A stretch of DNA of 64,000 nt, taken from positions 30,640-94,639 of the forward strand of contig JAFWEW010000039.1 in NCBI GenBank assembly GCA_017512725.1. The letters run 5' to 3'. The notes under the pieces were generated by a model, which was not told where the DNA came from, did not search any database, and saw only the letters and a program-made list of their open reading frames with translations. A program made the translations under genes and the position numbers. Every line of letters begins with the position of its first letter. Position 1 is the stretch's first letter. Source of the stretch: Solobacterium sp. GTDB lineage: Bacteria > Bacillota_I > Bacilli_A > Erysipelotrichales > Erysipelotrichaceae. Shown in pieces: positions 34,540 through 44,493 of the stretch.

Positions 34540-35839
34540 GAATGTCCGGAACCGGATCATTGACACCCTTTTCGTAGAAAATACGGGAAATCACAGGGGT
34601 GTTTTTCTTCAGATACTCAGTATTCAGAAACGATAGATAAGCGCCGGGGGTAATCAGTCCGGTGAGATCGATGAGTCTCAGATCCTTGTTGCGGATCAGC
34701 TCATCCGCCAGGATGACGCAGTTGGTCGAAGAAATAAAGTAAGTGCGGAACTTTCCGCTGCTGAACTTGTACATATCACAGAAAGTCTCTTTATAGACCC
34801 GGCTGGCATAATCATTGTACGGTTCCATATCCTTTCCGGCTTCGTGTGCCAGCTGTGCATCGCATTTCCAGGGCACTGCCCGCTCCATCAGCTGTTCCAG
34901 ACGGGACTCAACGGTTTTCTTCTGGCTTTCCGAAAGGCGTATCCCAAAACAGATTATCGTCTTGTGATCGGTTTCAATGCTTTCCCGAAGGAACCGGATC
35001 TCATCTGCCCGGATCACCACCCCGTCACCCAGGGTTCCGTTCAGCCTCCTGGTACGGGGGTCGTGATTGCCGTAAGACCAGATCGTTCCTTTGTAGGAGA
35101 TATCGATATGACCGAACATCTCGGGTCCTTTTCCTTTGAGATAGATATAAACCCGAAGATCACTGGGGGTGGTTTCCCGCTTTTCCTTCAGCAGCGTATC
35201 CCGTTTCAGCTCTTTGATGGAAATATAGAACTGAATCGGCAGAAATGCGGTCATCAGGATGGGAGAAGTGACGGAGAAGGAACTCCGGTCCGGATCAAAG
35301 CCTTTCAGCAGTACGAGCAGATGTTCCAGAAAACCAAACAGCGCATACACAATAAAGAAAATGCCGGCAAGAATGGAAAGCACTTCAGTTTTGATTGCCA
35401 TGTTCCGGCCGATGATCAGAAATACCGAGAGAATCAGAAACAGAATCCCGGAAATCAGGTGCCGGAGGGAACCCGGAAGCTGATCGTGGAGACATACATA
35501 AAAATCCACCAGATGCAGGATTCCGTGTCCGAGCATCCACCAGCCGAAGAACACATGTACAAACATCATGAACTGGTTCGGCCAGATCAGCAGAACGATT
35601 CCAAACAGCAGGTTAAATACCATCATCAGGTAGTCTGCTTTGGTGGAAGGTATCGTACCGGACTGGATCGACAGAAAAAACCTTACCGGCAGAAAAAAAC
35701 AAAGTGCCAGTATCAGAAAGTAAAGAATCGTCCATCCGGTGATCTTTTCGGTCAGAAACAGGATACCGACTGCGAGGAACAGTGCATCTCCTCCGAATCC
35801 GCTGACCCGATCAAGCCATTTCAGTCTGTTCACCGCCAT
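34517..35839 (-). CDS. Multi-helix membrane domain fused to a predicted cysteine-hydrolase-like domain
   Basis: A 440-residue protein. The N-terminal ~215 residues have seven or eight helices in a layout like the HdeD/DUF308 family (LLFGIVLLIWPNQFMMFVH, GHGILHLVDF). The C-terminal ~210 residues are soluble: GHIDISYKG and YGNHDP (His candidates) precede SSTNCVILADELI (Cys about 386), a pattern that recalls permuted papain-like NlpC/P60 or YiiX-type hydrolases, followed by PGAYLSFLN. The active-site reading is tentative. ATG 35839 has no clear ribosome site, so the true start could lie a few codons downstream. Convergent with the LOG-family gene; divergent from tex. Confidence 0.6.
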   Translation of the reverse strand: MAVNRLKWLDRVSGFGGDALFLAVGILFLTEKITGWTILYFLILALCFFLPVRFFLSIQSGTIPSTKADYLMMVFNLLFGIVLLIWPNQFMMFVHVFFGWWMLGHGILHLVDFYVCLHDQLPGSLRHLISGILFLILSVFLIIGRNMAIKTEVLSILAGIFFIVYALFGFLEHLLVLLKGFDPDRSSFSVTSPILMTAFLPIQFYISIKELKRDTLLKEKRETTPSDLRVYIYLKGKGPEMFGHIDISYKGTIWSYGNHDPRTRRLNGTLGDGVVIRADEIRFLRESIETDHKTIICFGIRLSESQKKTVESRLEQLMERAVPWKCDAQLAHEAGKDMEPYNDYASRVYKETFCDMYKFSSGKFRTYFISSTNCVILADELIRNKDLRLIDLTGLITPGAYLSFLNTEYLKKNTPVISRIFYEKGVNDPVPDIQKTAASV

Positions 35840-35940
35840 ATAATAACATTATTTAAAAAAATAGAAACCAAAACCGCCAAAAGGTCAAGTCCTGATTTCC
35901 GCTGAGTTCATGATAAGATAATCAGGCACGAAAGGAATCA

Positions 35941-38232
35941 ATGTGTATGAATGACGAAATTATCAAAACGATAGCGGAAGAGCTCAAAATTTCCGAAGAC
36001 CAGGTCCGGGTGACCCTCAGCCTTCTGGAAGAGGGAGCTACGGTGCCGTTTATCGCCCGGTACCGGAAAGACCAGACAAAAGGGCTTGATGAAGAACAGA
36101 TTCTCTTCATCGAAAAGAAATTCAAATATGAAATCAACCTGAAAGAACGGAAGGAAGCGGTGCTTGGCCTGATTGAACAGCAGGGCAAGCTGACCGATGA
36201 GATCCGGGATTCCATTCTCGCCTGCAAGAAGCTTTCCGAAGTAGAAGACCTGTATAAGCCATATAAGCAGAAAAAGAAGACCCGTGCGGCAGTTGCGATC
36301 AAGAATGGCCTGCAGCCGCTGGCGGACTGGATGCTGGCACTGCCGGCGGAAGGAAGTCTTGCGGAAGAAGCGGCGAAGTATATTACCGAAGAGGTCAAGA
36401 CTGCAGAAGAAGCGATTCAGGGTGCGAAGGATATCATCGCCGAGAACGTCAGCGATAATGCCAAACTGCGCTGGTCCTTCAAGGATACGATTATGAAGAG
36501 CGGCGTTATCACAACGAAGAAAAAGAAGGACGCCGAAGACGAGAAGCACGTCTATGAGATGTACTATGAGCGCAGTGAAAAGATCTCTCAGATCGCAAAT
36601 CACCGCGTTATGGCAATTGACCGGGCAGAGAAGGAAAAAGTCATTACGGTCAGTTTCTCCTATGACTATGAACATCTGGAAGAGGAAGCGTATAAGGCCT
36701 ATGTTCATGGTGCGGATACCATTGTTGCGGAAACAATGCGTGAAGCAATCGTTGACGGATGTGAGAGACTGCTGTTCCCGTCCATTGAAAATGAGATCCG
36801 GTCAGATCTCTCCGAGCGTGCACATACCAGCTCCATTGAGGTGTTCTCCATGAACCTTGAGAAACTGCTGAGTCAGCCGCCTCTGAAGGGACGCATTGTG
36901 CTCGGATTTGACCCGGGTTATGCCAACGGCTGTAAGCTTGCGGTTCTCGATGAGACCGGAAAGATGCTTACCGTATCCAAGATTCATCCGTTTGACCGCA
37001 GAGGGGATCTCGAAAAAGCCAACGCTGAAGTACTGCGCCTCATTAACAAGTATGGAGTTCAGATCGTAGCGATCGGAAACGGCACAGCTTCCCGTGAAAG
37101 CGAGAAGATGATGGCGGATCTGATTCGGGAAAACAACCTGAAGGTGGAATATGCGATCGTATCAGAAGCCGGTGCTTCGGTATGGTCCGCGCAGGAAGAA
37201 GCCCGGAAGGAATTCCCGGATCTTGCGGTTGAGCTGCGTTCTGCAGTATCCATCGGCAGACGTCTGCTGGATCCGCTGCCGGAACTGATCAAGATCGACC
37301 CGAAATCCATCGGTGTCGGCCAGTACCAGCATGACCTGCCGGAAAAAGCGCTCAATGAGCGTCTGGACGAAGCAATCATGAAAGTCGTCAACCGTGTCGG
37401 AGCGGACCTCAATACCGCTTCCACAGAACTTCTGACGCATATCTCCGGTCTGAATGCAGGTATCGCAAGAGAGATCGTTAATTACCGGAATGAAAACGGC
37501 CGGTTCACCAACCGGGAACAGCTGCTTAAGGTAAAGAAACTGGGACCGAAGGCATATACCCAGTGTGCGGGCTTCCTGCGGATCATGAACGGCGAGGAAC
37601 CGCTGGATGAGACCAATATCCATCCGGAGAGCTATGATGCCGCAAGACGGCTGATGGAAGCCTGCGGGATTACCGCCATCGGCACGGCCGATGCACAGTT
37701 CCCGGAGGAAAAGGTCCGGGATCTCGGCATTGATCCGTATACCCTCAAAGACATTGAAGATGCGATTCGCACACCGCTGCGGGACTACCGTGATCAGTTT
37801 GAAGGTGCGATCCTGCGCAGTGACGTACTGGAGCTTTCCGATCTCAAGATCGGGGATCAGCTCAGCGGTACCGTACGAAATGTCGTAGACTTCGGTGCCT
37901 TTGTTGACATCGGTCTCCACGAAGACGGACTTGTGCATATCACGCATATGTCGATGAAGCGCATCAGTCATCCGAGTGAAGTTGTTTCGGTCGGTGACAT
38001 TGTTACGGTATATGTGCTGGAAGTGGATGAGGCAAAGGGCAGAGTGGCACTGAGCCTGCTTCCCAAGGAGAAGCTTGAGGAGCGCGATGCGGCCCTTGCG
38101 GCAAACCGCCGCAACCGTTCCAAGCGCAGCGGACATCCGAATGATCGTCGGAAGAAGGATGAGCCGAGGAAGTCTGCCAACATGGATGAGGCGATGGCCC
38201 GGCTGATGGAACGATTCGGAAATAAGCATTAA
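35941..38232 (+). CDS. tex: Tex family S1-domain nucleic-acid-binding protein
   Basis: A 763-residue protein of full family length. In order: N-terminal helical Tex domain (EEGATVPFIARYRKDQTKGLDEEQI), the YqgF/RuvX-like nuclease fold (LGFDPGYANGCKLAVLDETG), helix-hairpin-helix repeats (LLTHISGLNAGIAREIVNYR, LLKVKKLGPKAYTQCAGF) and a C-terminal S1 domain (GTVRNVVDFGAFVDIG), then a basic tail (RRNRSKRSG). Tex binds RNA and affects transcription termination and stress tolerance. AAAGGA lies before ATG 35941; ATG 35947 is an alternative. Confidence 0.95.
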   Translation: MCMNDEIIKTIAEELKISEDQVRVTLSLLEEGATVPFIARYRKDQTKGLDEEQILFIEKKFKYEINLKERKEAVLGLIEQQGKLTDEIRDSILACKKLSEVEDLYKPYKQKKKTRAAVAIKNGLQPLADWMLALPAEGSLAEEAAKYITEEVKTAEEAIQGAKDIIAENVSDNAKLRWSFKDTIMKSGVITTKKKKDAEDEKHVYEMYYERSEKISQIANHRVMAIDRAEKEKVITVSFSYDYEHLEEEAYKAYVHGADTIVAETMREAIVDGCERLLFPSIENEIRSDLSERAHTSSIEVFSMNLEKLLSQPPLKGRIVLGFDPGYANGCKLAVLDETGKMLTVSKIHPFDRRGDLEKANAEVLRLINKYGVQIVAIGNGTASRESEKMMADLIRENNLKVEYAIVSEAGASVWSAQEEARKEFPDLAVELRSAVSIGRRLLDPLPELIKIDPKSIGVGQYQHDLPEKALNERLDEAIMKVVNRVGADLNTASTELLTHISGLNAGIAREIVNYRNENGRFTNREQLLKVKKLGPKAYTQCAGFLRIMNGEEPLDETNIHPESYDAARRLMEACGITAIGTADAQFPEEKVRDLGIDPYTLKDIEDAIRTPLRDYRDQFEGAILRSDVLELSDLKIGDQLSGTVRNVVDFGAFVDIGLHEDGLVHITHMSMKRISHPSEVVSVGDIVTVYVLEVDEAKGRVALSLLPKEKLEERDAALAANRRNRSKRSGHPNDRRKKDEPRKSANMDEAMARLMERFGNKH

Positions 38233-38239
38233 TAACATG

Positions 38240-38291
38240 AAAAAAGGGCGAACCGGTCAGACTGATCTTCTGATCGGCAACGCCCTTTTTC
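38240..38291. terminator. Bidirectional terminator between tex and a MATE gene
   Basis: AAAAAGGGCG pairs with CGCCCTTTTT; the 30-nt loop folds into its own hairpin. Confidence 0.85.
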
Positions 38292-38304
38292 TTTGTGCGT
38301 CTGA

Positions 38305-39720
38305 TTATGCAGGCCTGATGGCTTTGTCGAGCCACTTTCCCCGTGCCAGCCGGATGAGCATGAGGATGCCCCGGACATTGAGCTCCATAAACATGGCGGT
38401 CCATACACCGGGGAGCCCCATCGTGCGTACAAGAATGGAAGCAGTCAGGATCCGGACACCCCACATGGAGATTAAATTCAGAATACCGGGCACCAGCGTA
38501 TCGCCTGCGCCGCGCAGTGCACCGGTGACCACGATGCTTGCGGCAAACAGCGGTTCGGCAAACAGTTCAATCCGCAGGATCCGGATACCGAGCTCCTGTA
38601 CTTCTTTGACAGGGGTCAGGAAAGCAAAAACATAGGGGCATAGGAAATACATGATGAGACCGGCAGTGCTCATAAAGACAACTCCAAGTCCGGTGGAGAT
38701 CCAGGCAAAGCGCTTTGCGAGGTCTCTGCGTCTTGCGCCGACCGCCTGTCCGACCAGCGTTGTGGCAGCGGCGCCGATGCCAAAGCCCGGAAGATAGCAG
38801 AACGCTTCTGCAGTTACTGCGAAGGAGTTGGCGGCCAGTGCCGTTGTGCCAAGCGGCGCGACAATCGTTGTTATCACGATCTGGGCAATCGTCAGGGCAG
38901 AATGTTCCAATGCCATCGGCACGGAGATTTTCAGGGCGCTTTTCATGATCGGTGCCTCGATTTTCCAGGATCCTTTGTTTTTCAGGGTAAGGATTTTGGA
39001 TTTTACACATACCGCATAGGCCAGCAGGGCACCGGTAAATACATAGGAACAGGCAGTTCCCAAAGCAGCTCCTTTTACACCAAGACCGGCACCGTACACT
39101 GGCAGCGTCATGCCAAATACGGTGATAAGGCGGGAAGGAAAAATAAAGATCATATTGAACAGCACATCGGAAGCACAACAGATCACCCCGAGAATGCTGG
39201 GTGTGCGCATATTTCCCGTACACTGCAGGGAAGAAAGAAACAAGGTGTAAAGCTGACGGACCGGAAGGAACAATGCATAAATCAGAAAGTAAGCAGACGC
39301 ATTCTTCACGATGTCCGGATTACCGCCCAGCCAGACGGGGAGATAAGGAGAAATGGAAGTGCCAATCAAACACAGAACCAGCGAAAACAGCAGACAGACA
39401 AGAATGGACTGCCGGAAGATCCGTCCGGCACGGCTGATGTTGTCTGCTCCGGTTGCCTGAGCAATCTGAACGGAAAAACCATAGGCACAGGCCATGATCA
39501 GATTGCCGATCAGCCAGGTTGTAGAAGAAACAAGGCCGATCGACGCGCTGGCAGAAGCACCGAGGGATCCGACCATAGCAGAATCGATATACTGCATGAC
39601 AATTTCAGAGATCATTGCCAGGATCGTCGGAATCGAGAGGGAAACGACGACCTGAACAGAGCGTGCGAACGAGAGCGGTTCGTCACTGTGCATGATCCCG
39701 GAAAGCGAAATCTGTTCCAT
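38305..39720 (-). CDS. MATE family efflux transporter (second copy in window)
   Basis: A protein of about 471 residues with 12 predicted helices and MATE signs: SLSIPTILAMISEIVMQYIDSAMVG near the start, a matching motif in the second half (SALKISVPMALEHSALTIAQIV), and GQAVGARRRDLAKR. It is distantly related to the MATE protein at 8.8 kb, not a recent copy. The start is uncertain: ATG 39720 and ATG 39693 both lack a good ribosome site, and a GTG at 39867 would add 49 unlike residues. Convergent with tex, divergent from msrA. Substrate unknown. Confidence 0.88.
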   Translation of the reverse strand: MEQISLSGIMHSDEPLSFARSVQVVVSLSIPTILAMISEIVMQYIDSAMVGSLGASASASIGLVSSTTWLIGNLIMACAYGFSVQIAQATGADNISRAGRIFRQSILVCLLFSLVLCLIGTSISPYLPVWLGGNPDIVKNASAYFLIYALFLPVRQLYTLFLSSLQCTGNMRTPSILGVICCASDVLFNMIFIFPSRLITVFGMTLPVYGAGLGVKGAALGTACSYVFTGALLAYAVCVKSKILTLKNKGSWKIEAPIMKSALKISVPMALEHSALTIAQIVITTIVAPLGTTALAANSFAVTAEAFCYLPGFGIGAAATTLVGQAVGARRRDLAKRFAWISTGLGVVFMSTAGLIMYFLCPYVFAFLTPVKEVQELGIRILRIELFAEPLFAASIVVTGALRGAGDTLVPGILNLISMWGVRILTASILVRTMGLPGVWTAMFMELNVRGILMLIRLARGKWLDKAIRPA

Positions 39721-39922
39721 ATGAAAGTAATTTTGAACCTCAGCAGGTCCTGCGTCAATAAAAGTGAATGCATGGAGGAAAACGCGCAGGATATAATCAG
39801 GGTATCCGGAAGACAATGTGCGTTTTTCGCAAAGGATCCTGAAAATCCGATGGAAATTGACGTCCACGCGGAAAGAGATATTTTATAATTATTTCACATA
39901 AGGTTTTTGTTTTGGAGGGATC

Positions 39923-40441
39923 ATGCGGGAATTATATCTTGCCGGAGGGTGTTTCTGGGGTATGGAGAAAGCACTCAAGGCGCTTGATGGTGTTGTGGAT
40001 ACTGAGACCGGCTATGCCAATGGATTTACCGAATCCCCGACCTATGAAGAGGTCTGCACGGATACGACCGGGCACCGGGAAACGGTAAAGGTGATTTACG
40101 ATCCGGATACCGTCTCACTGGAAACACTGCTGAGAGCTTTTTTCATCTGTGTGGATCCAATGCAGAAAAACAGACAGGGGAATGACATCGGTACGCAGTA
40201 TCAGAGCGGCGTCTATACAACGGATGCGGAAAGTGAAGCGTTTGTACGGCAGTATATGGAAGCTAAGCGGAAAAACTATCCGGTATTCTATACGGAGTAT
40301 GGACCGCTGAAGAATTTCTGGCCCGCAGAAGAATACCACCAGGATTATCTGGAGAAAAATCCGCAGGGATACTGTCATGTCTCCAATGCGGAATATGAAC
40401 GGATCAGACAGCTGAATACGGAGGTTCGCAAGCATGATTAA
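39923..40441 (+). CDS. msrA: Peptide-methionine (S)-S-oxide reductase
   Basis: A 172-residue repair enzyme that reduces methionine-S-sulfoxide in proteins using thioredoxin. The catalytic motif GGCFWGMEK (Cys about 10) is at the N-terminus, followed by ETGYANG, the family block THRETVKVIYDP-like GHRETVKVIY, and YQSGVYTTD. There is no fused MsrB domain. TTGGAGG precedes ATG 39923 and a TATAAT (39884-39889) is the likely -10. It overlaps ppk1 by eight bases, linking oxidative repair and polyphosphate synthesis in one operon. Confidence 0.95.
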   Translation: MRELYLAGGCFWGMEKALKALDGVVDTETGYANGFTESPTYEEVCTDTTGHRETVKVIYDPDTVSLETLLRAFFICVDPMQKNRQGNDIGTQYQSGVYTTDAESEAFVRQYMEAKRKNYPVFYTEYGPLKNFWPAEEYHQDYLEKNPQGYCHVSNAEYERIRQLNTEVRKHD

Positions 40442-42692
40442 AAATCTATATAAAGAAGGATATACGCAAAACCGCGAACTTTCCTGGCTGCGGTTCGATG
40501 AGCGCTGTCTGAATGAGGCAAAGGATGAGCGTGTGCCGCTTCTGGAACGCATGAAGTTTGTTTCGATCTTCTCCTCCAATCTGGATGAGTTCTTCAGCGT
40601 TCGTGTCGGTTCCATCACCGACATGAAGCACATGAAGTCGGGTGTGATCGAAAACAAAGCCGGTCTGGATCCGGAGGGACAGCTCAAGAAAATCTATCAG
40701 TCCGCAAATCGTCTGTGCCAGCGCAGAGAGGATGTGTTCCGCGATCTAAAGAAAGCACTGAAGCGGGAAGGCATCTTTGACCTTTCTCTGGAAGAATGCA
40801 CCAAGGAAGAGCGCACCTGGCTGAAGAAATACTTTCACAGCGCAGTCGCTCCGATGCTCGGCGCACAGATCGTTGACAGCCGCCATCCGATGCCGGCGCT
40901 TCAGTCCGGTGTGATCTATGCGGCCGGACTGATGAAGTACAACGGCAGAGATGCCTTTGCGCTGGTAGCGGTGCCGTCAACCCTTCATCACATCATTCGT
41001 CTGCCGGGGAAACGCGATTCCGTACGTTACGTGCATATGGAAGATGTCATTCTCGACAATATGGATACGATCTTCAAAGGAACACCGATCCGCGACAAGC
41101 TGAAGTTCACGGTGATCCGGAATGCGGATGCCAGTGTTGATGATGAAAACTTTGAGGAAGAAGATGACTATCGTGACCGGATGATGCAGATGCTGAAGAA
41201 GCGGAAACGGCTGGATCTTGTAAGAGTCGAGGTCTCCCGCAGTTTCAGCGAAGGTATGAAGAAATATCTCTCCCGTCTGATCCATACCGAAGACCGGATG
41301 GTTTATATCTGTTCCATGCCGCTGGACCGCAAGTATATGATGCAGATCAGCGACATCCTGACCGACGAGGAATCAAAGCGGCTGGAATATGAACCATATA
41401 CACCAAAGCTCAGTCCGTCGTTCCATTACAGTGAAAATCTGTTTGATCAGATCCAGAAGAAAGATATCCTGCTTTCCTATCCGTATGAATCAATGGATCC
41501 GTTTTTACTGCTGGTAAAGGAAGCGGCAAGCGATCCGAATGTCATATCGATTAAGATCACAATCTACCGTCTGGCCAAGAAAGCCCGGCTGGTTGATTAT
41601 CTCTGCCTTGCGGCAGAAAACGGCAAGGAAGTCGATGTACTGATTGAACTCAAGGCACGCTTTGACGAACAGAATAACATCGACTATTCCGAAAAACTGA
41701 TGGATGCCGGATGTACCGTCATGTATGGATTTGAAGACTACAAAGTGCATTCCAAGATCTGCCTGATCTCCCGGATGAAAGATCAGAAATTATCGCATGT
41801 GGCACTGATTTCAACCGGAAATTTCAATGAGAATACCGCCCGTCTGTATACGGACTTCGCCTATCTGACGGCCCGCAGCGGAATCGTGCGGGATTCGGTA
41901 TCGTTCTTCCAGAACATGATGATCGGAAAACTGGATGGGCACTATCGTTACCTGATGGTTTCCCCGGTTTCCATGAAGACCGGAGTGTGTGAACTGATCG
42001 ACCGTGAGATCGCAAAAGGCGAAAACGGCCGCATTACCTGCAAGCTCAACTCCATTACGGATGAAGAAATCATTGTCAAGCTTCACGAAGCATCCCAGGC
42101 AGGAGTGCATATCAACCTGATTGTCCGCGGCATCTGCTGTGTGCTTCCGGAAGTGAAGGGGAAGACCGAAAATCTTCATGTCCGTTCCATTGTCGGCAGA
42201 TATCTGGAACACTCCCGCATCTACATGTTCGGATCGGGCAGAGATGTCAAACTGTATATCTCTTCCGCGGATTTCATGACCCGAAATACCGAACGGAGAG
42301 TTGAGATCGCGGTTCCGATCATGGATCCGAAGATCCGGGCAGCGCTGATGGAATATCTGGATCTCTGTTTTGCGGACAACACCAAGGCAAGAAGACTGGA
42401 CAAGCAGGGCAAGTACCATCATATCCATGATGAAAAGGCGGAGCTCAACAGCCAGGAAGAGCTGATGAAGCGTACCGTCGGCTCCGATGAAGCACTGCCC
42501 CAGGGCACGATGAAACCAGCGCACAAAGGCATTGTGTTCGATACCAAGTACAAGGCACCTTCGGTACAGGTCAAAGGTACCGAAAAAAAGAGCGGAAAGA
42601 AACGTTCGAAAAAAACAGCCGGGAAGTCGGTAAAAAAAGCGAAAGACAAACCCAAAAACAAGAAGAAAGGGAATAAGGCGAAGAAGAAATGA
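40434..42692 (+). CDS. ppk1: Polyphosphate kinase 1 with lysine-rich C-terminal tail
   Basis: A 752-residue enzyme that makes long-chain polyphosphate from ATP. N-terminal domain opens with NRELSWLRFDERCLNEA; the catalytic histidine region is KVHSKICL (His about 439, equivalent to E. coli His435) and the second conserved His lies in EHSRIYMF (about 593). The body is of usual length (~690); the last ~45 residues are almost pure Lys/Ser/Gly/Ala, not part of the enzyme fold. GGAGG precedes the start, which lies inside the end of msrA; the end overlaps the next gene by ATGA. Confidence 0.95.
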   Translation: MIKNLYKEGYTQNRELSWLRFDERCLNEAKDERVPLLERMKFVSIFSSNLDEFFSVRVGSITDMKHMKSGVIENKAGLDPEGQLKKIYQSANRLCQRREDVFRDLKKALKREGIFDLSLEECTKEERTWLKKYFHSAVAPMLGAQIVDSRHPMPALQSGVIYAAGLMKYNGRDAFALVAVPSTLHHIIRLPGKRDSVRYVHMEDVILDNMDTIFKGTPIRDKLKFTVIRNADASVDDENFEEEDDYRDRMMQMLKKRKRLDLVRVEVSRSFSEGMKKYLSRLIHTEDRMVYICSMPLDRKYMMQISDILTDEESKRLEYEPYTPKLSPSFHYSENLFDQIQKKDILLSYPYESMDPFLLLVKEAASDPNVISIKITIYRLAKKARLVDYLCLAAENGKEVDVLIELKARFDEQNNIDYSEKLMDAGCTVMYGFEDYKVHSKICLISRMKDQKLSHVALISTGNFNENTARLYTDFAYLTARSGIVRDSVSFFQNMMIGKLDGHYRYLMVSPVSMKTGVCELIDREIAKGENGRITCKLNSITDEEIIVKLHEASQAGVHINLIVRGICCVLPEVKGKTENLHVRSIVGRYLEHSRIYMFGSGRDVKLYISSADFMTRNTERRVEIAVPIMDPKIRAALMEYLDLCFADNTKARRLDKQGKYHHIHDEKAELNSQEELMKRTVGSDEALPQGTMKPAHKGIVFDTKYKAPSVQVKGTEKKSGKKRSKKTAGKSVKKAKDKPKNKKKGNKAKKK

Positions 42693-44347
42693 AGATAAGA
42701 ATCTGTCTGCAGGGAAGAGAGCCAATCGATAAGGTCTATGATCATCCGGTCGCAATTCGTGAAATTGCAGAAGAGATGCAGAAGGAACATCCTTATCGGA
42801 TCACCCTTGCCCGCATTAATCGTCATGTCAAACCGTTTACCCGGGTTCTGACCTATGACGGAACGCTGGAACTGCTTGACATCCGGGATCCGGGTGCCCG
42901 CATGTGCTATCAGTCCTCTCTTCTCATGCTGTATATCAAGGCGGTGCGCGACGTTGCGGGAGCCAAGGCAAAAGTGAAAATCAACAACAGTCTCAGCAAA
43001 GGTCTCTATACAACCGTTCGTCATGTCACTATTAACGAAGCGTTTATTGAGAAAATTGACAAACGGATGCGGGAACTGGTTTCAATGGCTCTTCCGATTA
43101 CCCGTATGTCCGTAGAGCGTGAGACAGTGATGGATGTGCTTCATGAAAAAGGAGAACGTTCACAGATTGAAGAATTCCTGAATACGCCGGATCTGCAGGT
43201 CATCACGGTGTATACGCTGGATGATGTGAAACTGGCTTTCTCAGAAGAGCTTGTTCCGAATACCAGCTATATTGATCTGTTTGAAGTGCGCAAATACCGC
43301 CACGGGGTCATGGTGCGGTTCCCGCATCAGTCTGATCCTTCCCAGATCCTGCCGTTTGAAGAACAGAAACTGCTTTATGATGCATTTTCGGAAGAGACCC
43401 GCTGGTGCAGGCTGACGGGTGTCAATTCCGCTTCGGATCTCAACCGCATGATTCTGAATAATACGGTCCGGGATCTGATCTTCATGAATGAAGCCCTGCA
43501 TGAAAAAAAGATCAGTGAGATCGCAGAGGAAATCCTGAAAAGCAAGCGCCGTATTATTCTGATCTCCGGACCTTCCTCAAGCGGAAAGACCACATTTGCC
43601 AACCGCCTGTGCATTCAGATGAAGGTCATCGGTCTCAGCCCGCTGTATCTGGGCACGGATGACTACTTCGTGAACCGCGCGGAAACCAAGCTCGGTGAAG
43701 ATGGAGAACCGGATTTTGAAGGGCTGGATGCGCTGGACCGGAAACTGATGAATGATAATATCCGGGATCTGATCGAAGGCAAAACCGTCGATCTGCCATC
43801 CTACAATTTCAAGCAGGGAGAGAAAGAATTTGGGAAACGGATCACGACGATCTCTTCCTCCCAGCCAATCGTAATTGAGGGACTGCACTGCCTGAATCCG
43901 GTGCTGACAGAAGAACTGCCGGAAGAGGATAAGTTCCGGATTTACATCAGTCCGCTGGCACAGCTGAACATTGATGATTACAACCGCATTCCGACAACGG
44001 ATGCACGTAAGCTGCGCCGGATTGTAAGAGATGCACAGTTCCGCGGCTACAGTGCGGCTGAAACGATCCATATGTGGCCGAAAGTCAGCCGGGGAGAAGA
44101 CAAGAATATTTTTCCGTACAACGATCTGGCAGACATGTTCTTCAACAGTCAGTGCATCTATGAACTGGCAGTTCTGAAGAAATATGCAAAGCCGCAGCTC
44201 GAAATGATCCATGATGATCAGCCGGAATACCCGGAAGCACAGCGTCTGCTGAGGCTGCTGCAGTTTTTCGTCTCACTGGAACATGATGAATATATTCCGA
44301 ACAATTCCATTATTCGGGAATTCATCGGCGGATCCGTCATTGTATAA
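42689..44347 (+). CDS. TGS-domain nucleoside (uridine) kinase-like protein
   Basis: A 552-residue protein. The N-terminus (about 1-65) is TGS-like, residues about 65-270 resemble the editing-type N2 region of threonyl-tRNA synthetase, and the C-terminal half is a P-loop kinase of the uridine kinase/phosphoribulokinase family with Walker A SGPSSSGKTTFANRL (about 289-303), YLGTDDYFVNR, and a DFEGLDALD block. This fused family is widespread in Firmicutes and annotated as nucleoside kinase, but the true substrate is not settled. Coupled to ppk1 by a four-base overlap; terminator follows. Confidence 0.9.
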   Translation: MKIRICLQGREPIDKVYDHPVAIREIAEEMQKEHPYRITLARINRHVKPFTRVLTYDGTLELLDIRDPGARMCYQSSLLMLYIKAVRDVAGAKAKVKINNSLSKGLYTTVRHVTINEAFIEKIDKRMRELVSMALPITRMSVERETVMDVLHEKGERSQIEEFLNTPDLQVITVYTLDDVKLAFSEELVPNTSYIDLFEVRKYRHGVMVRFPHQSDPSQILPFEEQKLLYDAFSEETRWCRLTGVNSASDLNRMILNNTVRDLIFMNEALHEKKISEIAEEILKSKRRIILISGPSSSGKTTFANRLCIQMKVIGLSPLYLGTDDYFVNRAETKLGEDGEPDFEGLDALDRKLMNDNIRDLIEGKTVDLPSYNFKQGEKEFGKRITTISSSQPIVIEGLHCLNPVLTEELPEEDKFRIYISPLAQLNIDDYNRIPTTDARKLRRIVRDAQFRGYSAAETIHMWPKVSRGEDKNIFPYNDLADMFFNSQCIYELAVLKKYAKPQLEMIHDDQPEYPEAQRLLRLLQFFVSLEHDEYIPNNSIIREFIGGSVIV

Positions 44348-44353
44348 CCAAAG

Positions 44354-44378
44354 CGGCAGGAGAGTGACCTGCCGTTTT
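44354..44378 (+). terminator. Terminator of msrA-ppk1-kinase operon
   Basis: CGGCAGG pairs with CCTGCCG around a 7-nt loop, then TTTTA. Confidence 0.8.
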
Positions 44379-44444
44379 ACTCTGGCATGACTGCCGGCAT
44401 TGCGGTCTGACAAAACGGGAATCGTTACAAATGACTGTTAAACA

Positions 44445-44475
44445 CAAAAAAGGAGGGAGCTGATTACTCCCTCCT
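44445..44475 (-). terminator. Terminator of the convergent ppk2 gene
   Basis: AGGAGGGAG pairs with CTCCCTCCT around a 7-nt loop; on the minus strand it is followed by a run of six T residues. Confidence 0.85.
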
Positions 44476-44493
44476 GGCTGATCAGGGGTCTGA

